A stretch of DNA of 22,332 bases from Chara braunii (GCA_003427395.1 BFEA01000061.1:26545-48876), one strand, 5' to 3'. Counted from the stretch's first letter, positions 7,165 through 16,960 are shown. The notes: generated from the letters alone by a model not told the origin. A program made the numbers and translations.

Positions 7165-8730
7165 GACAATGCTCTAGCCATAGCGTGGAGATGAAAGGGG
7201 GAGGAGCTTGAACAAATGACCTGTGATTCGGGAACACACTCTTCTGCGATAGTTGGGGTAGACACACGCCGCGGGGTGGTGGCCTCTACTATTGTCATCT
7301 CGAATCTGCGGGAGGAAGAAAAGGGGAGTGCACGCGTGCACTGGCCAGGCAGGAGGTGGCCAGAGAGGGAAGAGGCAAGAGCGCCAAAGGGTGACGCGCA
7401 AAGGTCAATAGGGATCGTAGCTACGGGCAGGGCGCCTCATGTCTGATCGGTGCGACATCGCGCGGTTACTGGATGTAGTTGATGGCTGATCTCAATCCCC
7501 CCCTTCTCTGGACTTAGTCGCTAGGTAGCGGGCTATGTATAGAACGTGGCCTGCTGTAGCCAAGAGGGATGAGCAGGGTGTGAGCCCGATCATCGTTGTT
7601 GCCGTCACCCTCCTCTTCAAGCATGACGTTGTGTGGCACCGTGTGCAGCAGTGAGTAGTGCTGATTTCTGCAGGTTGCAAGTGGTGAAAGTAGTGGAAGA
7701 CTGCCATACGTATGCGGGGAAGGATGAATTAGGGGGAGAGGGAAGGCGCTGGGAGATCCTGTGAGAGAGAGAGGGCCTTCGTGAAGGAGCGGAGTAGTCT
7801 CCGTGAGGGTGATGCCGCTGACGTCACCTTTCTTGCTCAAGTCACTGCATAACTAACAGGGGTCAGTCCCCTGGGCCGGGCTGAGAAACACGCACTCTCT
7901 TCAAAATTTGACGATTGGAGATCTCCCCACTCGACCTCTCATCCGAGCTCGTTGGCTTGGTCTATGTCACCGATGCCGCGTGCCCTTATGCCCAAGACTC
8001 GGCAGTCTGAAGGCAAACTCGAGGAGTTTTGTCAACGGGTGTGTTGAGCAGGAAATGACCTCGGTTATTGTTATCTTCCATACCTGAGCCGTTATGTTTG
8101 ACCCCACCCGTTTCACTTGGTCATTCTCTGGACTCTGCTCATGTTCAAGATTTCTTTCAACGAGCTTCTGTTAATTTCAATCTTCTTGTTGTCAATGGGT
8201 TTGCATGTCGCTGCTTTACTCGTTTCGAAGCACCTAGCCTAAGAGGAGGTTACTCATGGTGAAGGCAGACAGTCATAGCATAGAGATAAAAGGGGGGTGA
8301 GAGGAAGATGCATAAAAGTCGAACACGAAGAAGACGACGGGGTCGCCCTCATTATTGGTTGACGTCACTAGCTGACCACGACAGTCTGTAGCTTACTCGA
8401 GTCTTTGACTCTGCATGATTGGGGGGTTGCTGATGAGACAGGCCTTGAAAGGACAGTAAGTACTGATTCTCGATGGGAGGCAGGTCTAAGAAGCACGCGG
8501 TCTCTTGGGGAGTCGACATTGGCGATCCTCTTATTCGACCAGCCTCCTTTGTGTCCGCTGACTTGGTCTGTGTCATGGACGTCGCGCGTTCATGTGCGCT
8601 TGGGATAACTACTAAGGACTCGGTAGTTTGAAAGTGACTCGAGAACTGTCATCAGTGGGCGCATTGAGCAGGAAATAATCTTGATTGATACTATCTCATT
8701 TGCTCGAGTCGTTATGTCATGAACAGGGGC
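7165..8730. repeat. Diverged direct duplication
   Basis: Blocks from 7165-8095 recur diverged at 8263-8730. Examples: CATAGCGTGGAGATGAAAGG (7179) against CATAGCATAGAGATAAAAGG (8275); GACTCGGCAGTCTGAA (7994) against GACTCGGTAGTTTGAA (8617); and TTGAGCAGGAAATGACCTCG (8045) against TTGAGCAGGAAATAATCTTG (8665). Spacing differs between the copies, so indels are present. No protein is shared between them. Confidence 0.65.
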
Positions 8731-10380
8731 TGCGAATTGGACCCGCACTGAGAGAATAGCAAACGCCCACCCTCGTCAGGGAGCAGGTCTGAGACTCTGT
8801 ACGTGAACTTCGGTCCTGAACATGTATTGTATATCGATCTTTCAGTTACATGGTGCGGGTTAAGAGTTGCTTGGGGCTATCGAGCAGGATCAACCCGTGA
8901 TCTTGCGCACGCTCCAGAGTACAGTTAGCTAAAATGTGATATTAAATGAGCTGCGGCGGGAAGAGGTGACAACTGCCCAACTCGATAAGTAATCGAGATC
9001 TGACGTGAGAACGGAACGTGCAAGGCAGACTATGGGTGTTAGTTGAGATCTCATGTGCTCTGAACCACTCTTGATGAGATGACATTGTGACTGGGAACAG
9101 GATGGAAAGTTGAAAGAGTAAAGACAAGTAACAGCTAAGCATATTCAGAGAGCTGAGCGGTTCTAAATGCTGTAGGAAGTTGATGGGCTATGAACTAAGG
9201 CGGTTGCTAATTGGCCGTCATGTCTATTAGTGACGAAAAGATCTGGATAAGTTGCCTTGTCATTTTCCTTTATGGGTTTAGTAAAAGAAAAATGACATGC
9301 CAGAAGTATGAAGGCATGATTGCAAGTCTCTGATGGGTTGAGTCTCTATGAGTTGTCACTCTATCTGGGTGCTTGATTGCTGCTTCCTCGCTTTGCACTC
9401 TGTCGCATGTTTCCTCGTCCTTGGTCGTGTAGCGGGCCAAATTGGGTGCTCATTTACTGTGTTTCCTTTTTTTTTTTTTGGACCAGGGGAAAACTCGGCA
9501 ACTTTTCCTCGATTACTAGAGAGAGTTGAGTGAGTTTCTCCCTGTTGAAGTAAAACGGCCATGCTTCGCTGCAAAAGCTCCCTCCCTTGATTGACGAATG
9601 GGAAAAAGGGTGAATTTAAGGGAGATTGCTTACCTTCTATTTAAGTATATACTCGACGAAGACTGACAAAATCTCTGTCTGTGTGCGTTCTTAACTAGAG
9701 GGGCAGATAAGAGATGTGATTTTGACTAACCCTGCACGATTATACAAGTGAGCTTGTTTTAGAAGTCAGCGTCAATTATAGCCTGACAGTCAAAGATCTG
9801 ACAGGACTGGGCCCTTTCCCCTATGGAAGGCAGCTCCTGGTATCAGACTGATTACTTCAACTGTGAAAAGCGGGACATTGTATATGAGAGCCTATGCATG
9901 CCTAAGCACACAATTCTTAATCCCAGGTTATTGATGGCACGCACAATTTGCTTCTCCTAAGGACTATCTGAGGGGCAAGAGTCTGTTCTCACGAATCTGT
10001 GACGTGGACAAACCAGTCTCCCCCGATCTTTAACTTTAGGCAGACCCACCAGCTCCAAAAAGAAGTGAAAGAACTACCGCTAACTGCCTGTGTGCTTAGC
10101 CTAGAGATACTAGTGACCTCGTGAACAGCACTAATCAGATGGTTGTCCAGACACGCTTGCAATCAGGCAAGTTCTGCTGGCTATCATACTCGGTACACCG
10201 CGTAAGGACACCCGGCCTCCCGCATTTGTTATTTAAAGTAGGGAAGCCTTTGCTGCACAGTGCGGCTATAGCTGGGGTCGCCACTTGCTGTAGTAGCAGA
10301 CTATTACTAACTGCCTCAAACTCTAGCCAATCGTAGTGTATTTGTTTGTGACTAAAGATTGGTAGCCTATCCCTGGTGGA
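8731..10380. other. Unassigned, no gene recognised
   Basis: Mixed-composition DNA with few simple repeats apart from a T11 run near 9469. ORFs are short and none has recognisable motifs. A 10-base TGGTATCAGA at 9838-9847 matches the primer-binding site that many plant LTR elements use for initiator tRNA-Met, but no long terminal repeat could be paired with it. Confidence 0.45.
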
Positions 10381-10735
10381 AAACTGAGCGATCGTTGGAC
10401 ACCATAGTCAAACTCCTTCAGTATGTTTCTCAAGCTCTCTACTTGGAGTTGAGGTTGAGAACCTTTGCAAAAACAGGGGAAGCATGGGAGGTGAGAATAT
10501 CTTATTGGTGTCCTACGCACTTTACCAGGATAAGGTGAAAGCTTGGGAAGAGGAAGCACCCGAAGGTTTTCAGTGCCACGTAAGGTTAATGAGGGAACAT
10601 GCACCGACAGTGGCGAAGACTCAGAAAAATATTGAATACATCATATACTCCTATGGGCCTAACGAAAAACTGTACAGTATCTACTCGTCCTTAGAGACGA
10701 TTGAACAGGCTAGGACGGAGTCTGAGAGAGTGTGA
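10356..10735 (+). other. Possible coding remnant, two overlapping frames
   Basis: One frame is open from 10356 and reads ...LDTIVKLLQYVSQALYLELR..., reaching a donor-like GGGAG followed by GTGAGA at 10490. A second frame is open from 10388 to 10735 and encodes 83 residues from the ATG at 10484, beginning MGGENILLVSYALYQDK. Both look compositionally protein-like, but neither is recognised, and no splice to the ORF at 11128 could be found that preserves phase. It may be an exon, a frameshifted gene or chance. Confidence 0.22.
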
Positions 10736-10810
10736 GAGTGCTCAGATCCCTCTCCTCAAGGATTCCGTCCGTGTACCCGATCAGTAAGCAACGCTCAGAC
10801 CTCTGAATCC

Positions 10811-10976
10811 CAGTACTTAGTGTCGTGTTACCAAATGAGCAGTACTAAGTGTCTTGTTACCAAGTGAACAGTACTCAGTGTCATGCTATCAAGTAAACGG
10901 TACTGTGTTGTGCTATCAAGTAAACAGCCTTCAGTACTTTGCTGAGTAATCAGTATTCAGTGATCTGTCAATAAAA
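10811..10976. repeat. 29-bp minisatellite
   Basis: Units start at 10811, 10840, 10869 and 10898, with two more degenerate units at 10925 and 10951. Each begins CAGTACT (or a variant) and continues with AGTGTCNTGTTACCAAGTGA-like sequence. The array ends in CAATAAAATAAC, which contains a polyadenylation-signal-like AATAAA. It lies about 150 bases upstream of the ATG at 11128. Confidence 0.85.
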
Positions 10977-11127
10977 TAACATCAAGCCATCCGACAAGTT
11001 ATTATAAGACATCAGTCAAGGTCAATCACCTTTCAGTCGCTTCTTATTGGTATTTGAGTTCAGTGTAAATCAAACAGTACTCTTAACAGAAGACACTGAG
11101 ATCAGTTTCCATGCTCACCTTCGGCCC

Positions 11128-11574
11128 ATGAGTGCAGTTCAGCCATCCCCTGTCAGTGAGTCGGTCCTGACCAACCTTAACAAGATGGCCCTCAAAGACG
11201 CAGTTCAGTATTGGTACATCAGTGCAGCTGGTTTCAGACAGAGAGACCTATCCATTTTTGTCGTTCTCACCAGTTTTGCAGCATGCACCATCCTTGACTT
11301 GAGACCCTACGTGAAGAAAGGCAAAGAGACTCATGAACATCTCGACTCACTCTGGATCTCGACAGTCACTTATCTTGAAGGGAAAGAGAGGGAACTAGAT
11401 GAGAGTGGGGTGAAGTTGATTCGCAGCTTCGGACCAAAGCTCTACACAAACTATCCCAAGCCTCCAGTTCCCTTTACTCTCACGGACGGCACCTGCTGGA
11501 GTGACCTGGTAGATCTGGCCAAGAGGTACATTTCACCTGCGGCGATCGACTATGAGGCAGTGACAGAACCATAA
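11128..11574 (+). CDS. Hypothetical protein, 148 aa
   Basis: An unrecognised ORF, the most coding-like in the 5.7-12.0 kb segment. From the ATG at 11128 it begins MSAVQPSPVSESVLTNLNK. It has a hydrophobic stretch FVVLTSFAACTILDL (about residues 48-62), a charged central region (YVKKGKETHEHLD, KERELDESG) and a C-terminus rich in aromatic residues (YTNYPKPPVPF, CWSDLVDLAKRYISP). The frame stays open upstream to about 11008 and several AG acceptors occur there, so this may be a terminal exon. Third codon positions favour C and G, as in real plant coding DNA. The compact single-domain size would also suit a small structural protein of a mobile element or virus, but no family motif is recognised. 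Confidence 0.4.
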   Translation: MSAVQPSPVSESVLTNLNKMALKDAVQYWYISAAGFRQRDLSIFVVLTSFAACTILDLRPYVKKGKETHEHLDSLWISTVTYLEGKERELDESGVKLIRSFGPKLYTNYPKPPVPFTLTDGTCWSDLVDLAKRYISPAAIDYEAVTEP

Positions 11575-12422
11575 GAGTTCCGACATCTCAGACGAGGGAT
11601 TTTCTCTCAGCTATATCTTTCTACTCTATGGGAGGAGTTTTGTGCTATGGTTGACTTTCGTATCATGGGACTCGGATGGAAATGCTCGGAGCTTGCGGTT
11701 TTCAGGTGGCTCTACATCTAGAGGCCACAACCTCAGAGGGTACGGAGACTTGGCTCGAAGCACAAGAAACGCACAACAAAATGAGAGATTGAGTGTGTGA
11801 TTCAGGGGGATGAGTGCGGACTCTTGACTAGTGTTGGTCATGCTCTCTTCATATGTACTCTCTGAGATTATTACGAGTTCTCATTCTTCCCTCATTTATC
11901 TTGTCATTGCTCGAGTCAGTCAGTCTTGCATCGTCAACTCTACCTTTGTTTGATGATTATGCTTTCTGATGATCCTGTCACAGTTCTCAAAACTAAAAAA
12001 TTGGCAAAATTGATGCATGTACAACATACCAGAATTTTATGAGCATTATTTGCATGATTCTTTGTTGTTCCGAATCAAAATGAAAGATTCCTAAGACCGG
12101 GGACCGACGAAGACCGCAATTGAAGGGTCTCGCTCGAAGTCGGACGCACACAACAAGAAGCGGCTTGCTTTATTTAATTTATTTTATTTATTGCAAATAT
12201 CATCCAAATCCTGCATGACAGTCTGTTGGCTTTCTGGTCGCCTGAAGAGGTCCAACTAGAAAAAGTGCGACAACACGCCCAACCGATCTCGTGCGGCGCA
12301 CGACGTGTGCAGGGAACAACCGGTCACCCCCCTAAAAAAAAAAAAGGTCGGGGTCAAAACAATGCGTTTGAGGCCCCCCGCCAAAATTATAAGTGAGATG
12401 AAAAAAAAAATTACAGGAGTAC
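11575..12422. other. Unassigned intron sequence
   Basis: No gene is supported. The first part continues the composition of the 11128 ORF region. From about 11990 the DNA becomes more AT-rich, with TTTATTTAATTTATTTTATT near 12170. GTGCGGCGCACG occurs at about 12291 and also at 5199, hinting at a shared repeat fragment. Confidence 0.4.
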
Positions 12423-12840
12423 TGCCTCACCTTGCTCCTCCTCCCCTTCCGCATCCTCCTGTTCATCCTCCTCCTGCCCTTCCTCCTCCTCCTCTTCCCT
12501 TCTCCTTTTCGTCTCCTCCTCCTCATCCTCCTGTTCATCCTCCTCCCGCCCTTCCTCATCCTCCTTGTCTCCTCCTCGTACTTCCTCATCTGCCATGCTT
12601 CCTCGTCTCCTTCCCTTCATCGTGTCCTCCCCTTCCTCGCCGTCCATGTCTCCTCCTCCTCCCACTCATCCTCCTCCTCCTGCCCTTCCTCTTTTCCCTT
12701 CGTTCATCTCTTCTCCTCCTCCATCTCGACTCCTCCTCCTCGTCGTCCTCCTCTTCCACATCCTCCTCCTCCTCTCCATATCCCCCTCTCCTCGCCATAT
12801 CCCCATCTTCCTGTCATACGACACCCCGTTCCCCCTCCTA
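12423..12840. repeat. Polypyrimidine (TCC-rich) tract
   Basis: More than 400 bases that are almost entirely C and T on the plus strand, mostly imperfect TCC and CCTCCT units, with rare purines. Apparent Glu/Arg-rich or Pro/Ser-rich ORFs across it arise from this low-complexity composition. Long homopurine-homopyrimidine DNA of this kind can form triplexes. Confidence 0.93.
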
Positions 12841-12972
12841 AAAAAAGATAAAATAATAAAAATAAAAATAAAAAAACCTGCACGATTCCGCACAGGCAGC
12901 CCCCCCACGGAACTCCACATGGAACTCCGCACGAATGTGCGGCTCGTGTGGTTGCAAGTATGGTTGCAACTG

Positions 12973-13451
12973 ATCCAGCGGCCTAGCTCAGTTGGTAAAG
13001 GCATGCAAGTGGCATTTAGGAGGTCTTGGGTTCAATCCCCATTAGCCTCATGTACCTTCCTGGGCAAGCTTGGCGCCCACCACCTAGAGATATGCCGCCG
13101 TTGGTCTCCCCGAGTGGCAATGAGCAGAGACTGCTGACAATCATAGGGGGAGGGGACCAGAGGGGAGGCACAATGACTAGCCTATTGAAAGAAGTCTGGT
13201 CCTGATCTACCGGATGACCCCTGGCCGGTATCGCCCACCTGCAGTAGCAGGTATCGCACCTGCTGGTGGGTGCAGCTCCCTCATGTTCCCTTGTTGGAGG
13301 CTTGAGCACGAATATGGCTGCTACGGGATTCCCAGTAATACTATATACTGACAATAAAAAAGGCCTGAAAGGCTGTCCTGTCCAGATTCGACAGGTAATT
13401 GAATTGGTTGGACTTAAAGAATTAGCCTTTAAAAAAATAAAAAAATAAAAA
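12973..13451 (+). mobile_element. tRNA-derived SINE with 9-bp target duplication
   Basis: The head ATCCAGCGGCCTAGCTCAG... contains an A-box-like TAGCTCAGTTGG and, at tRNA distance, a B box GGGTTCAATCC (about 13029). A tRNA-unrelated body follows, ending in an A-rich tail (AAAAAAATAAAAAAATAAAAAG). TTGCAACTG occurs on both sides, at 12964-12972 and 13463-13471, about 11 bases after the tail on the right. The A-box region closely matches the SINE at 2045-2211 but the body is different and longer. It appears to have landed at the end of a fragment shared with the 5.1-5.4 kb repeat. Confidence 0.75.
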
Positions 13452-13578
13452 GATTGCAAAACTTGCAACTGCATTGAAAAAGCTAACTGCAGTTGGAGAG
13501 GGAAGAATTCCCCCAGGGACCAGCTCCATATTACTAAGCTACTACACCTGGACATAAGGTGCGTTCAGCCTCCTGATA

Positions 13579-13757
13579 AGTCTGTGAAACTCTGACAAAA
13601 CAGTCTGCCACTTCTCTTTGTCCTGTTCTCCCTCTCTGCCTACAGTTCACCAGGCAGTTCTCTATGACAATATATATATTATATATTATATCTGTATATA
13701 TTGTCATAAAGAACTGCCCGGTGAGACGTAGGCAGAGAGGGAGAAGTTTCACAGACT
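13579..13757. repeat. MITE-like long inverted repeat
   Basis: Arms 13628-13676 and 13695-13743 pair at 44 of 49 positions around an 18-base AT-rich loop. A further outer pair, AGTCTGTGAAACT at 13579-13591 with AGTTTCACAGACT at 13745-13757, is perfect, but the left side has 36 extra bases between inner and outer arms. A third partial arm (CCCTCTCTGCCTACGGCTCA) follows at 13781-13800. Non-coding, with the structure of a miniature inverted-repeat element whose family is not recognised. Confidence 0.85.
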
Positions 13758-13826
13758 CAGTATGAGTCGGTGAAAATTTTCCCTCTCTGCCTACGGCTCA
13801 CCGGTTAATACATATATATATATACG

Positions 13827-14213
13827 GGGTCGAACCGTGCTGACGGCAGGTGGGCGAGGGGGCAAAGCGGCGCCGGAACGCTGGCGGACGTGGCCCACGG
13901 GCTATGGTTACAATGTACCCTGTACGTTGTGTTCGTATACAACATACGTACGTCTTTTTCGGGTTAAGACATTCCTTTGCGCATCAGAATACCGTGCTCG
14001 GCACCTGAAAAGGACAGAATTGGACGCCCCGCTTTCGCAATTCTCTGCGCTGCGCCACATTAGCGTCGCCTCGGGCCTGACGCCAAACCCGAAAGAATAG
14101 AAAAGCCCATGGCCCTGGGACCAGTGGGGAAAGTTTCTTGCAGGACAACATCATGCGAGACCCACTGTTTTTTTTTTTAAGAGTTAGGGATTTATTATTA
14201 TCATGTTTGTTAC
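13827..14213. other. Intron sequence next to an ABCC exon
   Basis: Unassigned DNA between the MITE-like repeat and the splice donor at 14213. It contains a GC-rich patch (13850-13905), a small palindromic patch near 13925-13955 and a T-run near 14168. No gene is supported. Confidence 0.5.
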
Positions 14214-14315
14214 CTGTTCGAGAGCGCATGCTGAAAGGACCGCATCGTATGTGATTTCATCGAACTCTTTTCCAAACAGTATGTTGTCTCTTACAGTTGC
14301 ATTCATGATCCATGC
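14214..14315 (-). CDS. ABCC transporter NBD1, Q-loop side exon
   Basis: First recognised exon in transcription order, 102 bases, exactly 34 codons on the minus strand. The acceptor TTCTTGCAG precedes GCATGGATC, and the donor is GAACAG followed by GTAACA. It encodes [18 protein letters not shown] and then [16 protein letters not shown], the segment just after the Q-loop of ABCC NBD1, where family members read [14 protein letters not shown]. It joins in phase 0 to DLEALPNGD at 4975, across a 9,238-base intron. The preceding exon should carry Walker A and the Q-loop glutamine, but nothing like it is visible between 14316 and the right edge, so that intron exceeds 8 kb. Confidence 0.95.
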
Positions 14316-14839
14316 CTGCAAGAAATCCACAAATTGACATGAAACACAAGTACAAAGTTACAAACCCACTCATTAAAAATAAAAAAGGAAAAGGAGAAAG
14401 GCCGAGAAACAATCCTGGGAGCACCTCCCAAATTGCGCCTGCAACAAATCCACTCAGAAGTTCTCTAAACCCACTCAGGTTGCATGACGTGCGACTGAGA
14501 CTTCCGAAAAAGATCTTCTCTCTGAGATGTAAAGCCTATAACATCTCTGATATTTGATGTGTACCATTCATATGATGAAGGGGGGGGTGAACGAGGGCAA
14601 CAGCTCTCAAACCTCATGCCAAGTTCACCCTCAGGAGTCAGGATGCCCAAAAACAAAAAGGAAAAAAAAAAAAAGAACTCTGCAAGCCTTCAGACGAGGA
14701 GGAGAGGGTGTTAGGAACTCACAAGGATTTTGATAGAAAGGCCTCCAAATTGGCAAGTCCCACCATTATTACAACCCCCTTTCCTTACCATATCAGCATC
14801 TGATGGACCCCATGTTTATATAGATACATCATACAAATC
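14316..14839. other. Intron sequence upstream of an ABCC exon
   Basis: AT-rich intron sequence with several A-runs and a G8 run near 14580. No exon carrying Walker A is detectable. It ends at a (TTTA)n microsatellite. Confidence 0.6.
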
Positions 14840-14840
14840 T

Positions 14841-14879
<39 letters not shown>

Positions 14880-14892
14880 TTTTTTTTTTTTT
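14840..14892 (-). repeat. (TTTA)n and poly-T, tail of a LINE
   Basis: About ten TTTA units followed by twelve T residues on the plus strand. On the minus strand this reads as a poly-A tail passing into (TAAA)n, at the 3' end of the LINE copy at 14893-16960. Confidence 0.9.
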
Positions 14893-15196
14893 AAACAGGT
14901 CCTTCTGGTCCTGGCTCCATATCCATTCTGGGGAGTGTCAGTCCGGTTCCTATTCCCCCGGCAAGTCAAAATTGAATACATCATAGGACACGCTCACACT
15001 TCCTTCCGTATGGCCGAAGGAACCCTGACCAACATTGATTACTCCTGACAGGAGGATTGACTGTCAGCTTGCCTTTCTCTGGGATCCCTCTCTGATTCCT
15101 CTGTGAGAGTCTGTCGGCTGAAGCTTTGAAAACAAGGATAACCGAGAAACGACAAAAAGGTTGCTCTTGAGTGGCTCTAAGGGTTTTTGAACATCC

Positions 15197-15800
15197 TTAT
15201 GTGGCCTGTGGCTCCTGTAGGCCGCTCTTTGAGTACAGTCTTGCACTTCTCCAGCTCGCCTCCGAGTTATGCCAATCTTTCCACCGTATGTTGGAGTCTG
15301 TTATCTCTGTGACCTTCCCTCCCACCAGCCAAACTTTGACAAACTTGGAGAGGATACTCTGTTGCCGGTCTTCATCATCAGGCAATGAGTGCCTTGTTTT
15401 GTGCCATCTGCATAGGATCTCTGCCTGAATCAGGGTCCTTGTCTCCACCCACACCTTTACTCTTGGCAATGATAGTCCTTCGATAGTCCTGCCACATCTT
15501 TCCTTCCAAATCGACCAGAGTGTTACCTTCCTGATCATGCCAAACCATGTCCTTTCCATATTATTGAAATCAGCCGGAATGTTAGTCCAGACTCCATAGT
15601 AGAAGTTGGATAGGATGTTCAGGTAAGGGTTTGGAGAAAAGGGATTCCCAGAGGTCAGAAGCCCTGGCCCAGTACTCTGTCGCTTCCTTACAACGAATTA
15701 GGCAGTGAAGAATGTCTTCCGGTTCGTTATCAGAACAGACTGTACATAGTTTAGAACTGTTCGGGTTGTTCCTCCATCTTCGGATATGGAGCCATTGATT
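15197..15800 (-). pseudogene. LINE ORF2 C-terminal zinc-knuckle fragment
   Basis: A minus-strand reading near 15690-15780 gives WLHIRRWRNNPNSSKLCTVC and then SDNEPEDILHCLIRC, a CxxC...H...C zinc-knuckle as found at the end of L1-type reverse transcriptases. A second frame, 15559-15197, continues with LWSIWKERCGRTIEG, equivalent to LWSIWRKRCQETIEN of the right-hand LINE. The two pieces are in different frames, so the copy has decayed. Confidence 0.75.
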
Positions 15801-16338
15801 GACCGGCAGCGCTACGTAAGTGATAAGCCATTGCAGACTCCTAATTTTGACTGGCCTGATTCTTTTGAAAGTTTTCCATGGAATTTGTGAAATCTGCTCT
15901 GCTTCTTGTCCAAATAATTTCGATCAACAGCTTCTGATTCTGGGTTCCGGGTCTTTAGTCTTGAGGAATAACCTGTAGCCCATTTTCACTGAGTAGTCCT
16001 GGATGTCTGTCTTGATATTTTGTTTCTACCTGATGTCCAGGCCCATTCTGCAGGGTCGAATTCCAGATCCTGGATCGCAGTGTCCACACTGACGATTGTT
16101 TTTTACCAGGAGCCCACAACTCTCACTTTCCTGAGAAGGAGGATGTCAAGGCTTGTTCTTTCCACGTCTTTGTCCAAGATAGATGCGGGGCCTTGAGCTG
16201 ATAGTAATATTGGGTAGGACGTGAACACAGCAGCCGTGCTTGATCTCTGTTCTTTGTGAGAGAAGTGATAGGCTCTTGAAGGGGGCTGTTCCTGTATCCG
16301 GATTCCCCATTCGCCTGTTTTCCATGTCGGTGTTCCTT

Positions 16339-16960
16339 TTAGCAGTTCTTTCCATCCTTCCGGATGCAGTTGATTACCGTCTGAAGGTTCATATCTCGCC
16401 GGTGACAGCCCTTGAGGCGAGAGACAAGTTCCTGGTCATTTACCCAGTCTTTTTTTTCTTCATCCCATAAGTGGCAGACTTTCCACACTCCGTGTTTTAT
16501 CCATGATAGCCAACGCGTGTTTCCTGGTTTGAGGGAAAGTGAATGGTCACTTTCATCTCTCACCAATGGATTGCCGAATAAGGGTTGGCTCAGTACCTCT
16601 TCTCTGGATTTGGGTTTGCCGATTTTTCTCGGCATGATTTTCCGCTTGATCCTTAGCAGGGCTGTCCAATATGGTGTGGGGGGTCTAGCTTCTGGAGGGT
16701 CGACTCCTCGTCGTTGGTTTCTGCATCCTGTTTCCGGAGTCCATTCCTTGTTCATCACCCAGAATAGGCCAGACATATTTGGAGGTGTCGGTACCGGAGC
16801 TAAGCCTCTTATGCTGTCCAGTGCTAGTTTGTTCCATGCTGTGCCTGGTTTGGTGAGAAGTTTGATGATCCACTTGACTTGGAGGGCTTTGGTTTCCTGC
16901 TTGGGATCTATGATGCCCAGACCCCCCTTTGCTTGGTTTCCTCGTGATATAGTGCCATGC
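16339..16960 (-). pseudogene. LINE ORF2 post-polymerase fragment
   Basis: The minus-strand frame encodes GGLGIIDPKQETKALQVKW and then IIKLLTKPGTAWNKLAL, followed by a Trp-rich stretch ending in KDGKNC and a stop. It aligns by eye with GGLGVLDSANQIKTLQTKW of the right-hand LINE and matches the conserved region that follows the reverse transcriptase thumb in plant-type L1 ORF2. There is no start codon of its own and the polymerase motifs are missing, so it cannot be active. Confidence 0.85.

Larger units (their letters stand above)
14893..16960 (-). mobile_element. 5'-truncated L1-like LINE
   Basis: A non-LTR retrotransposon remnant on the minus strand. It starts abruptly at 16960, directly after the A-tail of the neighbouring LINE, in the part of ORF2 that follows the polymerase domain. 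It runs through the zinc-knuckle region to a 3' end that shares the terminal repeat with the other LINE (GGAACCGGACTGACACTCCC and GGAGCCAGGACC, around 14900-14970), then an A-tail. A stem of TTCCTTC with GAAGGAA (15000-15006 and 15016-15022) lies just before the 3' end. It is related to the right-hand LINE but clearly diverged from it, so this is an independent insertion. Confidence 0.8.

Noticed and set aside
12332-12851. Several long ORFs on both strands (Glu/Arg-rich and Pro/Ser-rich)
   Set aside because: They arise from the polypyrimidine tract, which is open in many frames at once. Composition is fully explained by TCC repeats and there is no domain or start context.
13016-13555. 179-aa minus-strand ORF
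   Set aside because: It is antisense to the tRNA-SINE and its A-rich tail, so it is explained by the repeat.
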